From positions 1 through 6,627 of the forward strand of contig CANGCU010000069.1 of assembly GCA_947452355.1 (NCBI GenBank): a stretch of 6,627 nucleotides of DNA, given 5' to 3'. How positions within the stretch are numbered: position 1 is the first letter of the stretch; each line of letters begins with the position of its first letter. Source of the stretch: Microbacteriaceae bacterium (lineage in GTDB: Bacteria > Actinomycetota > Actinomycetes > Actinomycetales > Microbacteriaceae). Positions 6,069 to 6,627 of the stretch are shown piece by piece. Made by a program: the position numbers and the translations under genes. The notes below the pieces were generated by a model. The model made no database searches. It saw only the letters and a list, made by a program, of their open reading frames with translations, and was not told the origin of the DNA.

Positions 6069-6627
6069 CGCACGTTCACCCGCTCAAGCCTGCGGAACAG
6101 AAGAATGATGACTCCCAAGACGATGACCAGGAGGATGAATGCCATCGCGCTCGCCTCTGCGAGGCGGTAATACGAGATTCCCGTTTGGTAGGTCAAGTAT
6201 TGGATGGTCTTCGTCTCGATACCTGGACCGCCGCGAGTTGTCGCATAGACGTATTCGAATACTTTCAGTGCGTCGAGCCCGCGGAGCAGAACCGCGACAA
6301 TGAGAATCGGCGACAACATCGGCAGCGTGACGCGACGGAAGATGTAGAAACGATTTGCGCCATCGACCCGCGCGGCTTCGATTGGTTGTTTCGGGATTGA
6401 TTCGAGTCCCGCCAACAACAGCAACACCATGAACGGCGTCCATTGCCACACGTCGATGAACGCGAGACTGACGAGCGCTCTGCCCGAACCGAAAAAGTCG
6501 TAGGAGAGTCCGACCTGGTTGAGGTAATACGGAATCGCGCCGAGTTGATCGTTGAGGAAGAACCGGAACATGAGACCGACGGCAATGGGGGTGATGAACA
6601 TCGGCGCGAGGAGGAACGATCGAGTGA
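6065..6627 (-). CDS. Sugar-type ABC transporter permease (MalF-like), 5' end beyond window
   Basis: The last 186 residues of a permease pairing with the MalG-like protein downstream. The frame stays open through the right edge, reading TRSFLLAPMFITPIAVG. The Met at 6601 is therefore internal to a family segment and not the start; roughly the first 100 residues are missing. A conserved region RFFLNDQLGAIPYYLNQ precedes a membrane segment (SLAFIDVWQW...). The EAA loop follows with EAARVDGANRFYIFRRVTLP at visible residues 83-102, then the TTRGGPG motif (129-135) common in this group, and a final hydrophobic helix (about 160-177) before a basic tail. It ends with the ATGA overlap onto the next permease. 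The solute-binding protein would be expected upstream, beyond the right edge. Confidence 0.93.
   Translation of the reverse strand, partial: TRSFLLAPMFITPIAVGLMFRFFLNDQLGAIPYYLNQVGLSYDFFGSGRALVSLAFIDVWQWTPFMVLLLLAGLESIPKQPIEAARVDGANRFYIFRRVTLPMLSPILIVAVLLRGLDALKVFEYVYATTRGGPGIETKTIQYLTYQTGISYYRLAEASAMAFILLVIVLGVIILLFRRLERVNVR

Noticed and set aside
6599..6601. Met codon at 6601 as the start of the MalF-like permease
   Set aside because: The frame continues to the window edge with family-like sequence (TRSFLLAP) and the protein would lack its first membrane segments; this is an edge truncation.

Overview
The window most likely comes from an actinobacterium. The base composition is moderately GC-rich, GTG is used as a start, the genes are tightly packed, and two divergent genes look leaderless with a -10 box ending about seven bases before the start codon. 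A small-genome aquatic member (for example Microbacteriaceae) would fit, but that is a guess from style, not from a marker gene. Seven protein-coding genes fill almost the whole window; two are cut by its edges. No RNA gene, insertion sequence or CRISPR array is visible.

Left block (1-3258, minus strand). Three genes are transcribed leftwards as one tightly coupled unit: a 661-residue GT61-type (DUF563) glycosyltransferase, then a NeuD/PglD-like left-handed beta-helix acyltransferase (ATGA overlap), then a beta-keto acid cleavage enzyme of the Kce/BKACE (DUF849) family (25-base overlap), which runs off the left edge. The first two genes point to making and acylating a surface or secreted glycan. 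The third may supply or consume an acyl-CoA, but its substrate cannot be read from the sequence. The glycosyltransferase appears to be a tandem duplication of one GT61 domain, with a strongly diverged, probably non-catalytic first copy.

Centre (3259-3365). This 107-base divergent intergenic region is unusually structured. Four 11-base units in exact register carry a TTCAC/CTCAG core, as in PhoP/PhoB/OmpR-type operators. A separate exact 11-base direct repeat is also present. There is a plausible leaderless promoter for each flanking gene. It could control both the glycan operon and the hydrolase.

Right block. A cytoplasmic SGNH/GDSL hydrolase (3366-4184, plus strand) converges on a sugar-type ABC transporter operon (minus strand): a MalF-like permease (cut by the right edge), a MalG-like permease (ATGA overlap) and a MalK/UgpC-like ATPase. 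The hydrolase and ATPase genes overlap at their stop codons (4181-4184), with no room for a terminator between them. The solute-binding protein is not in the window, so the transported substrate is unknown.
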